DNA of 64,000 bases from Kangiella shandongensis (GTDB lineage: Bacteria; Pseudomonadota; Gammaproteobacteria; Enterobacterales; Kangiellaceae): the NCBI RefSeq assembly GCF_020005365.1, contig NZ_JACNML010000004.1, positions 244,342 through 308,341 on the forward strand. Reading direction: 5' to 3'. The translations under genes were made by a program, and so were the position numbers. The notes beneath the pieces are model-generated. The model was not told the origin of the DNA. It saw only the letters and a list, made by a program, of their open reading frames with translations, and did not search any database. Below, piece by piece: positions 1 to 8,610 of the stretch; position 1 is the first letter of the stretch, and each line of letters begins with the position of its first letter.

Positions 1-148
1 AAGCAATGCTGGGGTTGGTCTTAAAGCAATTAAGATTCAAATAAGCGTGAAGAATCTCAAAACCGTAATGTTCAACTAATTCAGTGACTAAGGCTTTTAA
101 ACCGACGCCATTCAAAGGGTTATTCTTATAATTTATTTCATCAGACAT
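1..148 (-). CDS. VF530-family (DUF2132) protein, N-terminal part
   Basis: The reverse strand opens with an ATG at 148 and reads [20 protein letters not shown], then [19 protein letters not shown], and continues beyond the window edge. The [17 protein letters not shown] pattern followed by a CF-NPSI motif is typical of the small VF530/DUF2132 family, a roughly 70-residue alpha-helical protein often annotated as DNA-binding. About 49 codons are visible, so perhaps a third of the protein is missing. The family assignment is from remembered motif similarity. The function in the cell is not established, and its neighbours give no clue. Confidence 0.75.
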   Translation of the reverse strand, partial: MSDEINYKNNPLNGVGLKALVTELVEHYGFEILHAYLNLNCFKTNPSIA

Positions 149-398
149 ACAAATTTCCAGCAGAAGAGGAAGCGATTTCGTACCATTATAACTGGGATAG
201 GACTGATTAGCACATTAGAAGTTAATGAACTCGGGAAGAATACATCATGAACCTGTCATGAAAGAGCTGTTTCATTTATCATCCCAGCTACGCTTGTTTA
301 ACGCTTATTGTCGTTAATCAGACAAATCTTGTATTATCGCTTCATTAAACAGTGTGTAGGTAAGCATTCAGTTTGTTAACAACAGGATAAACCGTATT

Positions 399-932
399 AT
401 GTTTTTGCGTGTTATTATTTTTTTAATATTACCGTTGACCGCTTGTAGTGATTCCTCTGAACAAAGTGAGAGTCAAGAAACAAACAACGACCGTTATCTA
501 ACCACGTTTGTGGATGTATTTATGGAGTACTGCTATGAGAATAAAGGCGGGAAAGATGTTTTTGACAAGCTTGATAAATCACAGTGGAAGCCAGACAAAG
601 ACTACCCAGAAGTTTTAGTAGCCGATATTAATGGTCTTAATGTCGGGGTTTCGACGTATGAGAATAGAACCTGTGTGGTTGATACTAAAGCTAGGAAATC
701 AGGTAATGTGTTGTTTACGGAAAAGCAATTAATCGACAAGTTGATCGAGAAATCAGGGTTTACCCTGACCAATACTGGCGTTGCAACGCTGATGAATATC
801 AAGGACGAAGAAAACCAAGCCAGGAGCTATACCTTAAGTGATGACTCCGCTAGCAATAAAGCCATTACGGTAATCTACCCCAGTAACAGCCTGGATGATT
901 TTTATGTGTCAATTGATTACATAAATAATTAA
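399..932 (+). CDS. hypothetical lipoprotein
   Basis: A 177-residue protein that begins with a short hydrophobic signal (MFLRVIIFLILPLTAC) whose L-T-A-C lipobox puts the lipidated cysteine at residue 16. The mature part starts with a Ser/Glu/Gln/Asn-rich linker (about 17-32), followed by a compact charged domain with two further cysteines. I do not recognise the family. It is probably an envelope lipoprotein, with localisation inferred from the lipobox only. There is no strong Shine-Dalgarno sequence. It stands alone and converges with the small membrane protein gene downstream. Confidence 0.7.
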   Translation: MFLRVIIFLILPLTACSDSSEQSESQETNNDRYLTTFVDVFMEYCYENKGGKDVFDKLDKSQWKPDKDYPEVLVADINGLNVGVSTYENRTCVVDTKARKSGNVLFTEKQLIDKLIEKSGFTLTNTGVATLMNIKDEENQARSYTLSDDSASNKAITVIYPSNSLDDFYVSIDYINN

Positions 933-953
933 ATAGTGGGGTTGGAGCAAGCT

Positions 954-1277
954 TTACCCCAACCAAATAAATAATCCTACTGAAGCAATGAAAAATAAAG
1001 CTGCCCTTGCAGGAGTAGACTTACGAAGAGCAAATGCCCCTAGAATGGCGAAGGTAACAGGAACAACCTGAAACATGATTAAAACATAGAGCTCCAAGTG
1101 TTCTTCCAGGACATGAGAATGTGCAATTAGCCACTCAGATTTATCGAGGCTACGCGCCAGGCACCAGCCGAGTATCCCAAAGGCCCAAGCCAGAAAAAAC
1201 AATTTGACGATGAGGTCTATTTTCTGCCCTAGGGATTGATTGGTTTCTTTCAGTCGCTCCATTTCCACCTTATGCAT
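954..1277 (-). CDS. small membrane protein of unknown function
   Basis: A 107-residue protein. The first 22 residues are polar and could form a helix. They are followed by three hydrophobic segments (about 25-42, 63-82 and 91-106), so it is probably an inner-membrane protein with three transmembrane helices. No catalytic motif or known family is recognisable. The gene converges on the lipoprotein gene at 399-932 with about 20 bases between them. It is lower confidence than the other genes because it is short and has no recognised relatives. Codon usage looks normal and the hydrophobic pattern is coherent. Confidence 0.55.
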   Translation of the reverse strand: MHKVEMERLKETNQSLGQKIDLIVKLFFLAWAFGILGWCLARSLDKSEWLIAHSHVLEEHLELYVLIMFQVVPVTFAILGAFALRKSTPARAALFFIASVGLFIWLG

Positions 1278-1360
1278 AACATTATATTATCGGACATTAA
1301 TCCCTTGTTTGTTAAAGTGATACTAGCAAAGTCAGTGTGTTAAAGGAAATGCAGTAAAAG

Positions 1361-1384
1361 CAGGGTGCGTTTCGACGCACCCTG
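1361..1384 (-). terminator. hairpin terminator of the beta-helix gene
   Basis: A perfect 10-bp inverted repeat (CAGGGTGCGT / ACGCACCCTG) with a TTCG loop. It lies 8 bases beyond the stop of the minus-strand gene at 1393-2394 and is followed on that strand by a short T-run (CTTTT). The UUCG tetraloop makes the hairpin very stable. Confidence 0.7.
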
Positions 1385-1392
1385 AGCTGATT

Positions 1393-2394
1393 TTAATAGT
1401 ATTTTACGTTTCCAGATGTTCTTAACCTAGGAGCAGAAAGGGAGCCACAATAGTTATTATCTTCTCTTACACTAAAAACATTAATAGCACCACTGTAGCC
1501 ACCATATAAATCGTTATTTCTGAATTCGTTTCCTATGGAAGGGCACTCGCCAGATTCTAATGTGCAGCCACCATCGTTATTGCCATCAAGATTCCAACCT
1601 CTTTCATCTGCATTACAGTACCAGGCTTGGTAGAAAGCTTCTTTTCCTGATGAATAAAACCTATTGTCTGCGATATAGTTGTAATTTGATTCATCTCTAA
1701 CTTTTATTGGGTCACCATTTATATTTAAGAAGCGGTTTCTTAAAACCTCATTATTTGAAGAGTGGTGCGCGATATAAACTGCATGGATAGCAGAACTCCA
1801 TTCAGGGGTGTTTAATATATCCACGAAATGAGAATTGACTATAGAGTTATTTCTAGAGTTTACGAATCTTACGGCAGCAGTAGAATATTCAGAGTTACTA
1901 TATTTTCCCCCAATTCTATAAAAGTACATGCCATATAATTCATTCGCTGAGTTCCAGCTGCTTACATAATTCCTATTTCCATTAAATGACATAGCAGTAT
2001 TATAATTTTGTACTTTGATATATCTAAATTTTAGTTTGCTTGCTGTGCCACCACTCTTTCTGAGTTTAAACCAGGTGTCTAATCCTCCTCCGTCAAAAAC
2101 TGGTCTTTCTTTAATAAATGAGGTTGGAGTAAAAGTGATTGAGTGTCCATTTGAATAATCCCAAGTAACAGATTGGAAGTAGTATGTGCCAGGGTCAATA
2201 TGTATTTCAATCGGCTCGTTTGGGTTATATGATTTAAGAACTTCTTGAGCACGCTTGAGAGTTTTTATTGGTTGAAAATAGGTGAATCCTTCGTTTTGGT
2301 CACTACCTGATGGAGAGATAAAAATTCTAAAAGATTCTGATGCGGTAGATGTAATGCTGAAGACGATAGTTATTATTAATAATATATATTTCAT
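1393..2394 (-). CDS. secreted right-handed beta-helix (pectate-lyase-fold) protein
   Basis: A 333-residue protein with a Sec signal peptide (about 1-18, cut after STAS or nearby). It then has the segment FRIFISPSGSDQNEGFTYFQ and PIKTLKRAQEVL, the usual N-terminal signature of parallel beta-helix proteins of the pectate-lyase/DUF1565 type (xVSPxGxDxNxGT...PxxTLxxA). The middle is rich in Asn and aromatic residues in short repeating turns (NRNYVSS, NNSIVNSHF, NNEVLRNRF, YNYIADNRF), as expected for stacked coils. The fold is well supported. Whether it is a polysaccharide lyase, an epimerase-like enzyme or only a binding protein cannot be read from the sequence. The gene is visibly more AT-rich than its neighbours, which suggests acquisition by transfer. 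Confidence 0.75.
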   Translation of the reverse strand: MKYILLIITIVFSITSTASESFRIFISPSGSDQNEGFTYFQPIKTLKRAQEVLKSYNPNEPIEIHIDPGTYYFQSVTWDYSNGHSITFTPTSFIKERPVFDGGGLDTWFKLRKSGGTASKLKFRYIKVQNYNTAMSFNGNRNYVSSWNSANELYGMYFYRIGGKYSNSEYSTAAVRFVNSRNNSIVNSHFVDILNTPEWSSAIHAVYIAHHSSNNEVLRNRFLNINGDPIKVRDESNYNYIADNRFYSSGKEAFYQAWYCNADERGWNLDGNNDGGCTLESGECPSIGNEFRNNDLYGGYSGAINVFSVREDNNYCGSLSAPRLRTSGNVKYY

Positions 2395-2564
2395 TTACTA
2401 ATCCTTAGTATTTTCTGATACGGTTTTGAGTCACGAATGCTATCAAAATCTTACAGGTTGGTGAAATGCTTTTTTGCAATGGGAACCATGCTATTTTCAC
2501 AATCCGATTGTACTGCTATGACTAACCTTTATAATGTCTGCAACTTCTATTAATCACACATTCC

Positions 2565-4487
2565 ATGCTGTTTTTCGAGAACATGGCGCTTCGCCGTGGT
2601 AAAAAAGTTTTATTTGAAGACGCGAGTTTTATCATTAACCCGAAAGATAAGGTTGGTGTCACCGGGGCTAATGGTACCGGTAAGTCGTCGTTGTTCGCTT
2701 TGATCCGTGGGGAGCTTGAGGAGGACTCGGGCAATTTCTCGATGGCGGGGAACGTGACGATTTCGAGCGTGCGTCAGGAAACGCCGGCGGTGGAAGACTC
2801 GGCGCTGGAGTATGTGATTCAGGGCGATGTCGAGCTGTGTGAGATTGAGGCGGCTTTGGTGAAGGCTGAGGCGGAAGAAGACGGACACGCCATCGGTAAG
2901 CTGCATCAACAGCTGGATTCGATTCAGGGCTATGCGGCGCGAGCGCGAGCGGGCGCCTTGATGCATGGTCTGGGTTTTACTGCCGAGCAGGAGCAGCTGC
3001 CCGTCTCCAGCTTCTCGGGCGGCTGGCGTATGCGTCTGAATCTGGCGCAGGCGCTGATGTGTCGTTCCGACCTGTTATTACTCGATGAGCCGACCAACCA
3101 CCTCGATTTCGAGGCGGTGGTGTGGCTGGAGAAATGGCTGGAATCGTATCAGGGCGCGGTCTTACTGATTTCACACGATAGGGATTTTCTCGATCGCGTG
3201 ATTAATCGCGTGGCGCATATCGAGCAACAGCATATTAAGCTTTATAGCGGTAACTATTCCGATTTTGAAGTGCAGCGTGCAGAGCAGCTGGCGCAACAAC
3301 AGGCGAATTTTGAGCGACAGCAGAAAGAGATTGCGCATATGCAGTCTTATGTCGATCGCTTTAAGGCCAAGGCGAGTAAGGCCAAGCAGGCGCAGAGCCG
3401 GGTTAAGGCGTTGGAGCGTATGGAGAAAATTTCTCCGGCGCATGTCGATTCGCCGTTTAATTTTAGTTTCCCTGAACTGGGGCATGTGCCGAGTCCTTTG
3501 TTACAGCTCAAAGAAGTGAGCGCTGGCTACGATACCGAGAATGGCCCAGTTACGATTCTGAACAAAGTTGGTTTTACTTTGTTACCGGGCGCGCGGATTG
3601 GACTGCTGGGTAAAAACGGCGCCGGTAAATCGACCTTGATTAAAGTGTTAGCGGGCGAGCTGGGCTTGCAGGGCGGTGAGCGAGTTGAAGCCAAGCATCT
3701 GCATATTGGTTATTTCGCTCAGCATCAGCTCGAGCAGTTACACCCAGAAATGTCACCGATTCAGCATTTTCAGCGTGAATATCCCGATGCCACCGAGCAA
3801 GAGCTACGTAATTTCTTAGGCGGCTTTGATTTTCATGGCGATAAGGCTCTGGAGCCGGTATCACCGTTTTCGGGTGGCGAGAAAGCCCGTCTGGTATTAG
3901 CGTTACTGGTTTATTCAAAGCCCAACCTGCTGCTGCTGGATGAGCCGACCAACCACCTGGATCTGGAAATGCGTCATGCCATGACCGTGGCTTTGCAGGG
4001 TTTCGAAGGGGCAGTGGTGCTGGTGTCGCACGATAAGCATATGCTGCGTATGGTCACTGATGAACTGCATCTGGTAGCTGGTGGTAAGGTTAAGCCATTC
4101 GATGGTGACCTGGATGATTACGCCAAGTGGTCTCTGGAACAGTCATCGATGGAGCGTCGTTCTAATAACTCGGGTAGCGAGTCTGAGTCGTCCTCTGCTG
4201 GCCAGCCGGAAGTGTCGCGTAAAGAACAGCGTCGAATTGACGCCGAGAAGCGTAAGGCTTTGCAGCCGCTGAAGAATAAGTTGAAAAAGGTCGAGCTGGA
4301 GCTGGATAAACAGCAGAAGCGCAAGGCGGAGCTGGATGAGCTGATGGCCGATCAGAGCCTGTATGAAGAATCGAACAAGGACAAGCTGGCTGAACTGAGC
4401 GCCGAGTATGGCGAAGTTAATCAGCGTCTGGAGGCTCTGGAAGAAGATTGGTTGATGCTGCACGAAGAGCTGGAAGAGGCTGGTTAG
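2565..4487 (+). CDS. yheS: ABC-F ATPase YheS
   Basis: A 640-residue soluble protein with two ABC ATPase domains and no membrane segments. Domain 1 has Walker A GANGTGKSS, signature FSGGW and Walker B LLLLDEPTNHLD. Domain 2 has GKNGAGKST, FSGGE and LLLLDEPTNHLD. They are joined by the long charged ABC-F linker (about residues 240-290, rich in K, Q and A), and a C-terminal charged coiled coil starts near 545. The start MLFFENMALRRGKKVLFE, the length and the QETPA...ALEYVIQGD stretch match E. coli YheS rather than Uup or EttA. ABC-F proteins act on the ribosome, and YheS itself has no settled role. The start is well placed and no gene follows closely, so it is probably monocistronic. Confidence 0.93.
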   Translation: MLFFENMALRRGKKVLFEDASFIINPKDKVGVTGANGTGKSSLFALIRGELEEDSGNFSMAGNVTISSVRQETPAVEDSALEYVIQGDVELCEIEAALVKAEAEEDGHAIGKLHQQLDSIQGYAARARAGALMHGLGFTAEQEQLPVSSFSGGWRMRLNLAQALMCRSDLLLLDEPTNHLDFEAVVWLEKWLESYQGAVLLISHDRDFLDRVINRVAHIEQQHIKLYSGNYSDFEVQRAEQLAQQQANFERQQKEIAHMQSYVDRFKAKASKAKQAQSRVKALERMEKISPAHVDSPFNFSFPELGHVPSPLLQLKEVSAGYDTENGPVTILNKVGFTLLPGARIGLLGKNGAGKSTLIKVLAGELGLQGGERVEAKHLHIGYFAQHQLEQLHPEMSPIQHFQREYPDATEQELRNFLGGFDFHGDKALEPVSPFSGGEKARLVLALLVYSKPNLLLLDEPTNHLDLEMRHAMTVALQGFEGAVVLVSHDKHMLRMVTDELHLVAGGKVKPFDGDLDDYAKWSLEQSSMERRSNNSGSESESSSAGQPEVSRKEQRRIDAEKRKALQPLKNKLKKVELELDKQQKRKAELDELMADQSLYEESNKDKLAELSAEYGEVNQRLEALEEDWLMLHEELEEAG

Positions 4488-4504
4488 GTTTCTTTAGAAA
4501 GACT

Positions 4505-4662
4505 CTGGATCCCGCGGTCGAGCCGCGGGATGACAGTTAGTCGTCAAATAACTGCTAAAGCTTATTATTAATTAACACCTACCTATTTCCCACGATAGCT
4601 TAAGTCAAAATACTCAAATCTAAATTAGATGCGTCATCCCGCGGCTCGACCGCGGGATCCAG
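4505..4662. repeat. pair of 30-bp inverted repeats, each internally palindromic
   Basis: The 370-base gap between yheS and ruvB holds two copies of a 30-base sequence at 4505-4534 and 4633-4662. They are exact reverse complements of each other. Each contains an internal palindrome, CCCGCGG-TCGA-CCGCGGG-like, flanked by CTGGAT on one side and ATGAC on the other. The 98-base spacer is AT-rich and has no open frame. The layout suits a REP/BIME-type or MITE-like intergenic repeat; the first copy could also serve as a stem-loop at the end of the yheS transcript. The remaining bases (4663-4857) show nothing I recognise apart from the presumed ruvB promoter region. Confidence 0.8.
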
Positions 4663-4857
4663 TGCCTTAAGTTTTGAGCATTGTTCAGGATGACATGGCT
4701 AAATGACGATTTAATCTCTCCTAACCCCTTAAATTGGCTGGAAAAAGGCGGATTCTGTTCAAATGTGGAAATGCATAACTCGTGGTTCCATATCCGCATA
4801 ACCCTTGGTAGACTTAACCGCATTATAAGATTTAGTGCTATAGGCACTTTGTAGCCC

Positions 4858-5880
4858 ATGATTGAGCATGACCGATTAATAAATCCAACCGAAACGACTG
4901 ACGAAGATCAGTTTGATCGTGCTATTCGCCCGACCACGTTAGATGACTATGTGGGGCAGGAGAAAGTTCGTGAGCAGATGGAGATCTTTCTGCAAGCCGC
5001 TAAAATGCGCAAAGAAGCGTTGGATCATGTTTTGATTTTTGGTCCTCCTGGCCTGGGTAAGACGACCCTGTCTAATATTATCGCTAATGAAATGAACGTT
5101 GGTATTAAGCATACCTCGGGTCCCGTGCTGGAAAAAGCCGGTGACTTAGCGGCGATGCTGACCAATCTCGAAGCTAATGATGTCTTGTTTATCGACGAAA
5201 TCCATCGCTTAAGCCCTCAAGTTGAGGAGGTACTGTATCCGGCGATGGAGGATTATCAGCTGGATATTATGATCGGTGAAGGTCCTGCAGCTCGTTCAAT
5301 CAAGGTTGAACTTCCACCCTTTACCTTAGTCGGTGCGACAACCCGTGCCGGACTCTTGACCTCGCCACTGCGTGACCGCTTTGGAATCGTGCAGCGCCTT
5401 GAGTTCTACAATATTAAAGATCTGACGGGTATCGTCATGCGCTCGGCGCAGATTCTGGGGCTTCGTTTGGAAGAGTCAGGCGCGCTTGAAGTCGCCCGAA
5501 GGTCTCGTGGTACGCCGCGGATTGCAAACCGTTTGTTACGTCGGGTTCGAGACTATGCCGAGATTAAGTCGGATGGCTTAATCACCGATAAAGTGGCTGA
5601 TCGGGCGTTAGATATGCTGGATGTCGACGCCAAAGGCTTCGATACCATGGATCGTAAGTTATTACTGACTATTATCGAGAAGTTCGGTGGTGGGCCGGTT
5701 GGGCTGGATACCTTGGCGGCAGCGATTGGTGAAGAGCGCGATACCATTGATGATGTGCTGGAGCCATTTTTAATCCAGCAGGGCTTTATTCAGCGTACGC
5801 CGCGTGGCCGTATTGCGACTAAGCTGGCGTATGAACATTTCGGGATCATTCCTTCCTCAGGCGATTTGTTCAATGAATAA
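4858..5880 (+). CDS. ruvB: Holliday junction branch-migration ATPase RuvB
   Basis: A 340-residue AAA+ motor that works with RuvA to drive branch migration of Holliday junctions, which RuvC then cuts. Seen directly: the N-terminal [12 protein letters not shown] box, Walker [11 protein letters not shown] (about 61-70), Walker [10 protein letters not shown], sensor/arginine-finger region SPLRDRFG, and the C-terminal winged helix with FIQRTPRGR. Length and order match the family. In most gammaproteobacteria ruvB follows ruvC and ruvA directly, but here the upstream neighbours are repeats and yheS, so ruvCA must lie elsewhere. The usual downstream partner ybgC is kept, after a 182-base gap likely to hold the tol operon promoter. 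Confidence 0.97.
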   Translation: MIEHDRLINPTETTDEDQFDRAIRPTTLDDYVGQEKVREQMEIFLQAAKMRKEALDHVLIFGPPGLGKTTLSNIIANEMNVGIKHTSGPVLEKAGDLAAMLTNLEANDVLFIDEIHRLSPQVEEVLYPAMEDYQLDIMIGEGPAARSIKVELPPFTLVGATTRAGLLTSPLRDRFGIVQRLEFYNIKDLTGIVMRSAQILGLRLEESGALEVARRSRGTPRIANRLLRRVRDYAEIKSDGLITDKVADRALDMLDVDAKGFDTMDRKLLLTIIEKFGGGPVGLDTLAAAIGEERDTIDDVLEPFLIQQGFIQRTPRGRIATKLAYEHFGIIPSSGDLFNE

Positions 5881-6062
5881 ATGATCAATAAGAATAATTT
5901 TTTCGAGATAGTTTTAACACTATTTATAGAGTGAGACGTTATAATAACAGGATTGCGGCTAAAATTTCGTTACTCTTTGTTGTGGGTCACTCGTTTAGAT
6001 GACTAAACAGCGTCCCCAATGCCTCGATTAACAAAATTTTTCCACGCAATAGTGGTGATTCG

Positions 6063-6524
6063 ATGACAGAGCAACAAGCGCTAAAGAATAAGCGTGAATT
6101 TATTTGGCCAGTTAGGGTCTATTACGAAGATACCGATGTGGCTGGCGTGGTTTATTACGCGAATTACTTGAAGTTTTACGAACGAGGGCGAACCGAATGG
6201 TTGCGCTCCCTAGGGTGGGAACAGGACGTTTTGATCGATAAAGGTTTAGCGTTCGCTGTGGCCCATGTCGATGCAAAATACCTGAAACCTGCTCGGTTTA
6301 ACGATAAGCTCCTGGTCAAAACTCGTATCGTCTCGGTTAGAAAGGCGAGCGTTATCTTTGAGCAGGAAGTGGTTAAGGTGGTTGCCGATGATTCGGCGAC
6401 TGAGAATGAAGAATTAGTGAATAAGGCAATAATTCGAGTGGCTTGTGTAGATATGACTACCATGATCCCTGCGCCTATGCCTAAGTATTTACAAGAGGAG
6501 ATTGCACGTGAATGGTGCGAATGA
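6063..6524 (+). CDS. ybgC: acyl-CoA thioesterase YbgC of the Tol-Pal locus
   Basis: A 153-residue hot-dog-fold thioesterase. The N-terminal block VRVYYEDTDVAGVVYYANYL, with the catalytic Asp in YEDTD, and the following FYERGRTEWLR are diagnostic of YbgC. YbgC hydrolyses acyl-CoA esters and is associated with phospholipid synthesis proteins at the inner membrane. It is the first gene of the tol-pal operon here, as in E. coli, and its last codons overlap the start of tolQ, implying translational coupling. Confidence 0.94.
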   Translation: MTEQQALKNKREFIWPVRVYYEDTDVAGVVYYANYLKFYERGRTEWLRSLGWEQDVLIDKGLAFAVAHVDAKYLKPARFNDKLLVKTRIVSVRKASVIFEQEVVKVVADDSATENEELVNKAIIRVACVDMTTMIPAPMPKYLQEEIAREWCE

Positions 6525-7188
6525 CATGTCAATTGCTGGTCTGTTTTTAGAGGCCAGTTTTTTAGTACAAGCAATCATGGTGTTATTGCTGTTAATTTCT
6601 GTGATGTCCTGGGCATTGATTTTCCAGCGTTCCGGTGTTCTCAACACGGCAGCACGTAAGAGCAAAAAGTTTGAAGACCGCTTCTGGTCTGGTGTTGACT
6701 TAAGCCAGTTGTCGTCTGAGTTAACCGCCGGTAATAAGGTGGCGCGTGGTCTTGAAGCCCTGTTTATCGCCGGTTATCGCGAGTTTATGCGTTTGCGTCA
6801 GCAAAAAGGCGTCAACCCCGAGGCAGTGATGGATGGTACGCATCGTGCGATGCGAGTGGCGCACAGCCGTGAAGTCGAAAAGCTCGAGCAAAACCTGTCA
6901 TTCTTAGCCACAGTGGGCTCGGTCACCCCTTATATCGGTCTGTTTGGTACCGTGTGGGGTATTATGAACTCCTTTATTGCGCTTGGTAGCGTTAAGCAGG
7001 CGACGTTAGCGATGGTCGCGCCAGGTATTGCCGAAGCTTTGATTGCGACGGCGATGGGCTTATTCGCAGCAATTCCGGCGGTTATCGCCTATAACCGCTT
7101 TACTAACCGCTTACAGCGCATCGAAACGCAATACGAAAACTTCCTTGAAGAATTTTCAGGAATTTTACATCGTAAAGCGCACAGTTAA
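6508..7188 (+). CDS. tolQ: Tol-Pal system proton-channel subunit TolQ
   Basis: A 226-residue inner-membrane protein, MotA/TolQ/ExbB family. There are three transmembrane segments (near residues 15-35, 135-160 and 170-195), and the conserved SFLATVGSVTPYIGLFGTVWGIM block lies in the second. With TolR it forms the proton-driven motor that energises TolA during cell division and outer-membrane constriction. I place the start at the GTG at 6508. A clear GAGGAG sequence ends 7 bases upstream, while the TTG at 6502 is too close to it and the ATG at 6526 has no ribosome site. This start overlaps the end of ybgC by 17 bases. Confidence 0.93.
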   Translation: MNGANDMSIAGLFLEASFLVQAIMVLLLLISVMSWALIFQRSGVLNTAARKSKKFEDRFWSGVDLSQLSSELTAGNKVARGLEALFIAGYREFMRLRQQKGVNPEAVMDGTHRAMRVAHSREVEKLEQNLSFLATVGSVTPYIGLFGTVWGIMNSFIALGSVKQATLAMVAPGIAEALIATAMGLFAAIPAVIAYNRFTNRLQRIETQYENFLEEFSGILHRKAHS

Positions 7189-7202
7189 GATAGGGTATTG
7201 CT

Positions 7203-7643
7203 ATGCCACAACTGGTACGTAGAGAAAGACGCCGCTTAAACGCTGAAATCAATGTGGTTCCTTACATTGACGTCATGCTGGTGCTGCTGGTCATTTTTAT
7301 GATTACGGCGCCATTGATTACGGCGGGTATTCAAGTGGACCTGCCCACGGCGGAAGCCGAGCCAATGTCGCCTGATGAAACGACACCTTTTATTGTGTCG
7401 ATTGATTCGCATGGTCAGCATTACCTGGAGATTGGCAGTTCTGCCGAAGGCCGTCCTGAAGCACTGAGTCGTGAAGAGTTACTTGATAAGGTATTGCTTG
7501 AATTGGATAAAACACCTAATGCGCCGATTTTGATCAATGGTGATAAGTCTGTGCCTTATGGTGAGGTGGTAGAATTGATGGACCAATTAAGGCAGGTTGC
7601 AGGGATAGAAAACGTCGGTTTGATGACGCAACAACCCAATTAG
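7203..7643 (+). CDS. tolR: Tol-Pal system stator subunit TolR
   Basis: A 146-residue ExbD/TolR-family protein. A short basic cytoplasmic N-terminus (RRERRRLNAEINVVPYIDV) leads into one transmembrane helix (about 20-40) that carries the essential aspartate in YIDVMLVLLVIFM. A periplasmic domain of about 100 residues follows. It assembles with TolQ as the proton channel. It sits 14 bases after tolQ and 15 bases before tolA. Nothing is unusual apart from an acidic insertion (EAEPMSPDE) after the membrane segment. Confidence 0.95.
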   Translation: MPQLVRRERRRLNAEINVVPYIDVMLVLLVIFMITAPLITAGIQVDLPTAEAEPMSPDETTPFIVSIDSHGQHYLEIGSSAEGRPEALSREELLDKVLLELDKTPNAPILINGDKSVPYGEVVELMDQLRQVAGIENVGLMTQQPN

Positions 7644-7658
7644 GTACTGTTTTGCTAG

Positions 7659-8588
7659 GTGACCATTTTGTCGAATAAAAAGAACATTCTGCCCATTGTT
7701 ATTTCGATTGTGCTGCATTTAGCGCTGATCATGGTGCTGATATGGAAGTTTATCTGGCAGCCCAATATTCCTGAGCATAAATACGTGGACGCACCGATTC
7801 AGGCAAGAATAGCGCAGGCGCCAAAAAACAATCCGCCACCGCCAAAGGTGGATAAAGCAAAACTGGAGCAGGAGCGTCTGGAGAAGCAGCGTAAAGAACA
7901 GGAACGCCTGAAAAAGCTCCAGCGTGAGAAAGAGCTGGCTGAACAGAAGGCCAGAGAAAAAGCCGAAGCAGAGCGTAAAGCTAAAGAGCAGGCTGAGCTT
8001 GAGCGTAAGAAGAAGCTTGCGCTGGAAAAGAAAAAGGAAGAAGAGCGTAAGAAAAAAGAAGAGGCGGAGAGAAAGCGTCTCGAAGAAGAGAAGCGCAAAA
8101 AAGCCGAAGCGGAGCGGAAACGTAAAGAGGAAGAGGCTCGCAAGAAAAAATTAGCGGAAGAGAAGCGCAAAAAAGCCGAAGCGGAGCGTAAGCGCAAAGA
8201 GGAAGAAGAGCGTAAACGTCAGGAAGAGCTTGAACGTTTACAGAAAGAATTGGAGGCGCAGGAGTCTGAATTCTATGATGCGATGGAAGGTGATGTGAAA
8301 AAAGCGCAGGCGTTAACGGAGCTGGAAGAGCTGAAAGTTCGAATTCGTGACAAACTGGCGCGTTTATGGAATATGCCATCGACGCCGGGCAGCTGCACCA
8401 TTACCATTAAGACAGCTCCGGGAGGCGTGGTATTAGATACTATCGTGGTCGGTGGTGATGAGGCTTACTGCCAGACCGGTATTTCGGCCATTAATCGGGC
8501 AGCGCCTTTACCGTACTCGGAAAATCCCGAAGTGATAAAAGAATTGCGCAGTATAAGGTTTACGTTTGATCCAACTTTGAAAGATTAA
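7659..8588 (+). CDS. tolA: Tol-Pal system protein TolA
   Basis: A 309-residue protein with the three-part TolA layout. It has one N-terminal transmembrane helix (about 11-31), a long Lys/Glu/Ala-rich helical region (about 60-205) that crosses the periplasm, and a C-terminal domain with a cysteine pair ([16 protein letters not shown]) that contacts TolB/Pal. It links the TolQR motor to Pal. The longest frame begins at GTG 7659, but AGGTGA at 7657-7662 is well placed for the TTG at 7668 (giving MSNKKNILP), so the true start may be three codons later. The helical region is internally repetitive at DNA level (AGCGCAAAAAAGCCGAAGCG appears twice near 8093 and 8165). Confidence 0.93.
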   Translation: MTILSNKKNILPIVISIVLHLALIMVLIWKFIWQPNIPEHKYVDAPIQARIAQAPKNNPPPPKVDKAKLEQERLEKQRKEQERLKKLQREKELAEQKAREKAEAERKAKEQAELERKKKLALEKKKEEERKKKEEAERKRLEEEKRKKAEAERKRKEEEARKKKLAEEKRKKAEAERKRKEEEERKRQEELERLQKELEAQESEFYDAMEGDVKKAQALTELEELKVRIRDKLARLWNMPSTPGSCTITIKTAPGGVVLDTIVVGGDEAYCQTGISAINRAAPLPYSENPEVIKELRSIRFTFDPTLKD

Positions 8589-8610
8589 AACAACAGTGAG
8601 TGATAACTCT

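Noticed and set aside
4620..4859. 79-codon frame on the minus strand between yheS and ruvB
   Set aside because: It runs through one copy of the 30-bp repeat, has no ribosome site or known motif and covers the ruvB promoter region.
6502..6510. TTG at 6502 as the tolQ start
   Set aside because: It would lie only one base from the GAGGAG site; the GTG at 6508 has proper spacing.
7860..8250. Tandem repeat array or CRISPR-like pattern
   Set aside because: The repeats are imperfect codon repeats within the helical region of TolA, without spacer/repeat structure.
7799..8379. Long frames opposite and beside tolA
   Set aside because: They are mirror effects of the Lys/Glu/Ala-rich repetitive codons of tolA and have no independent features.
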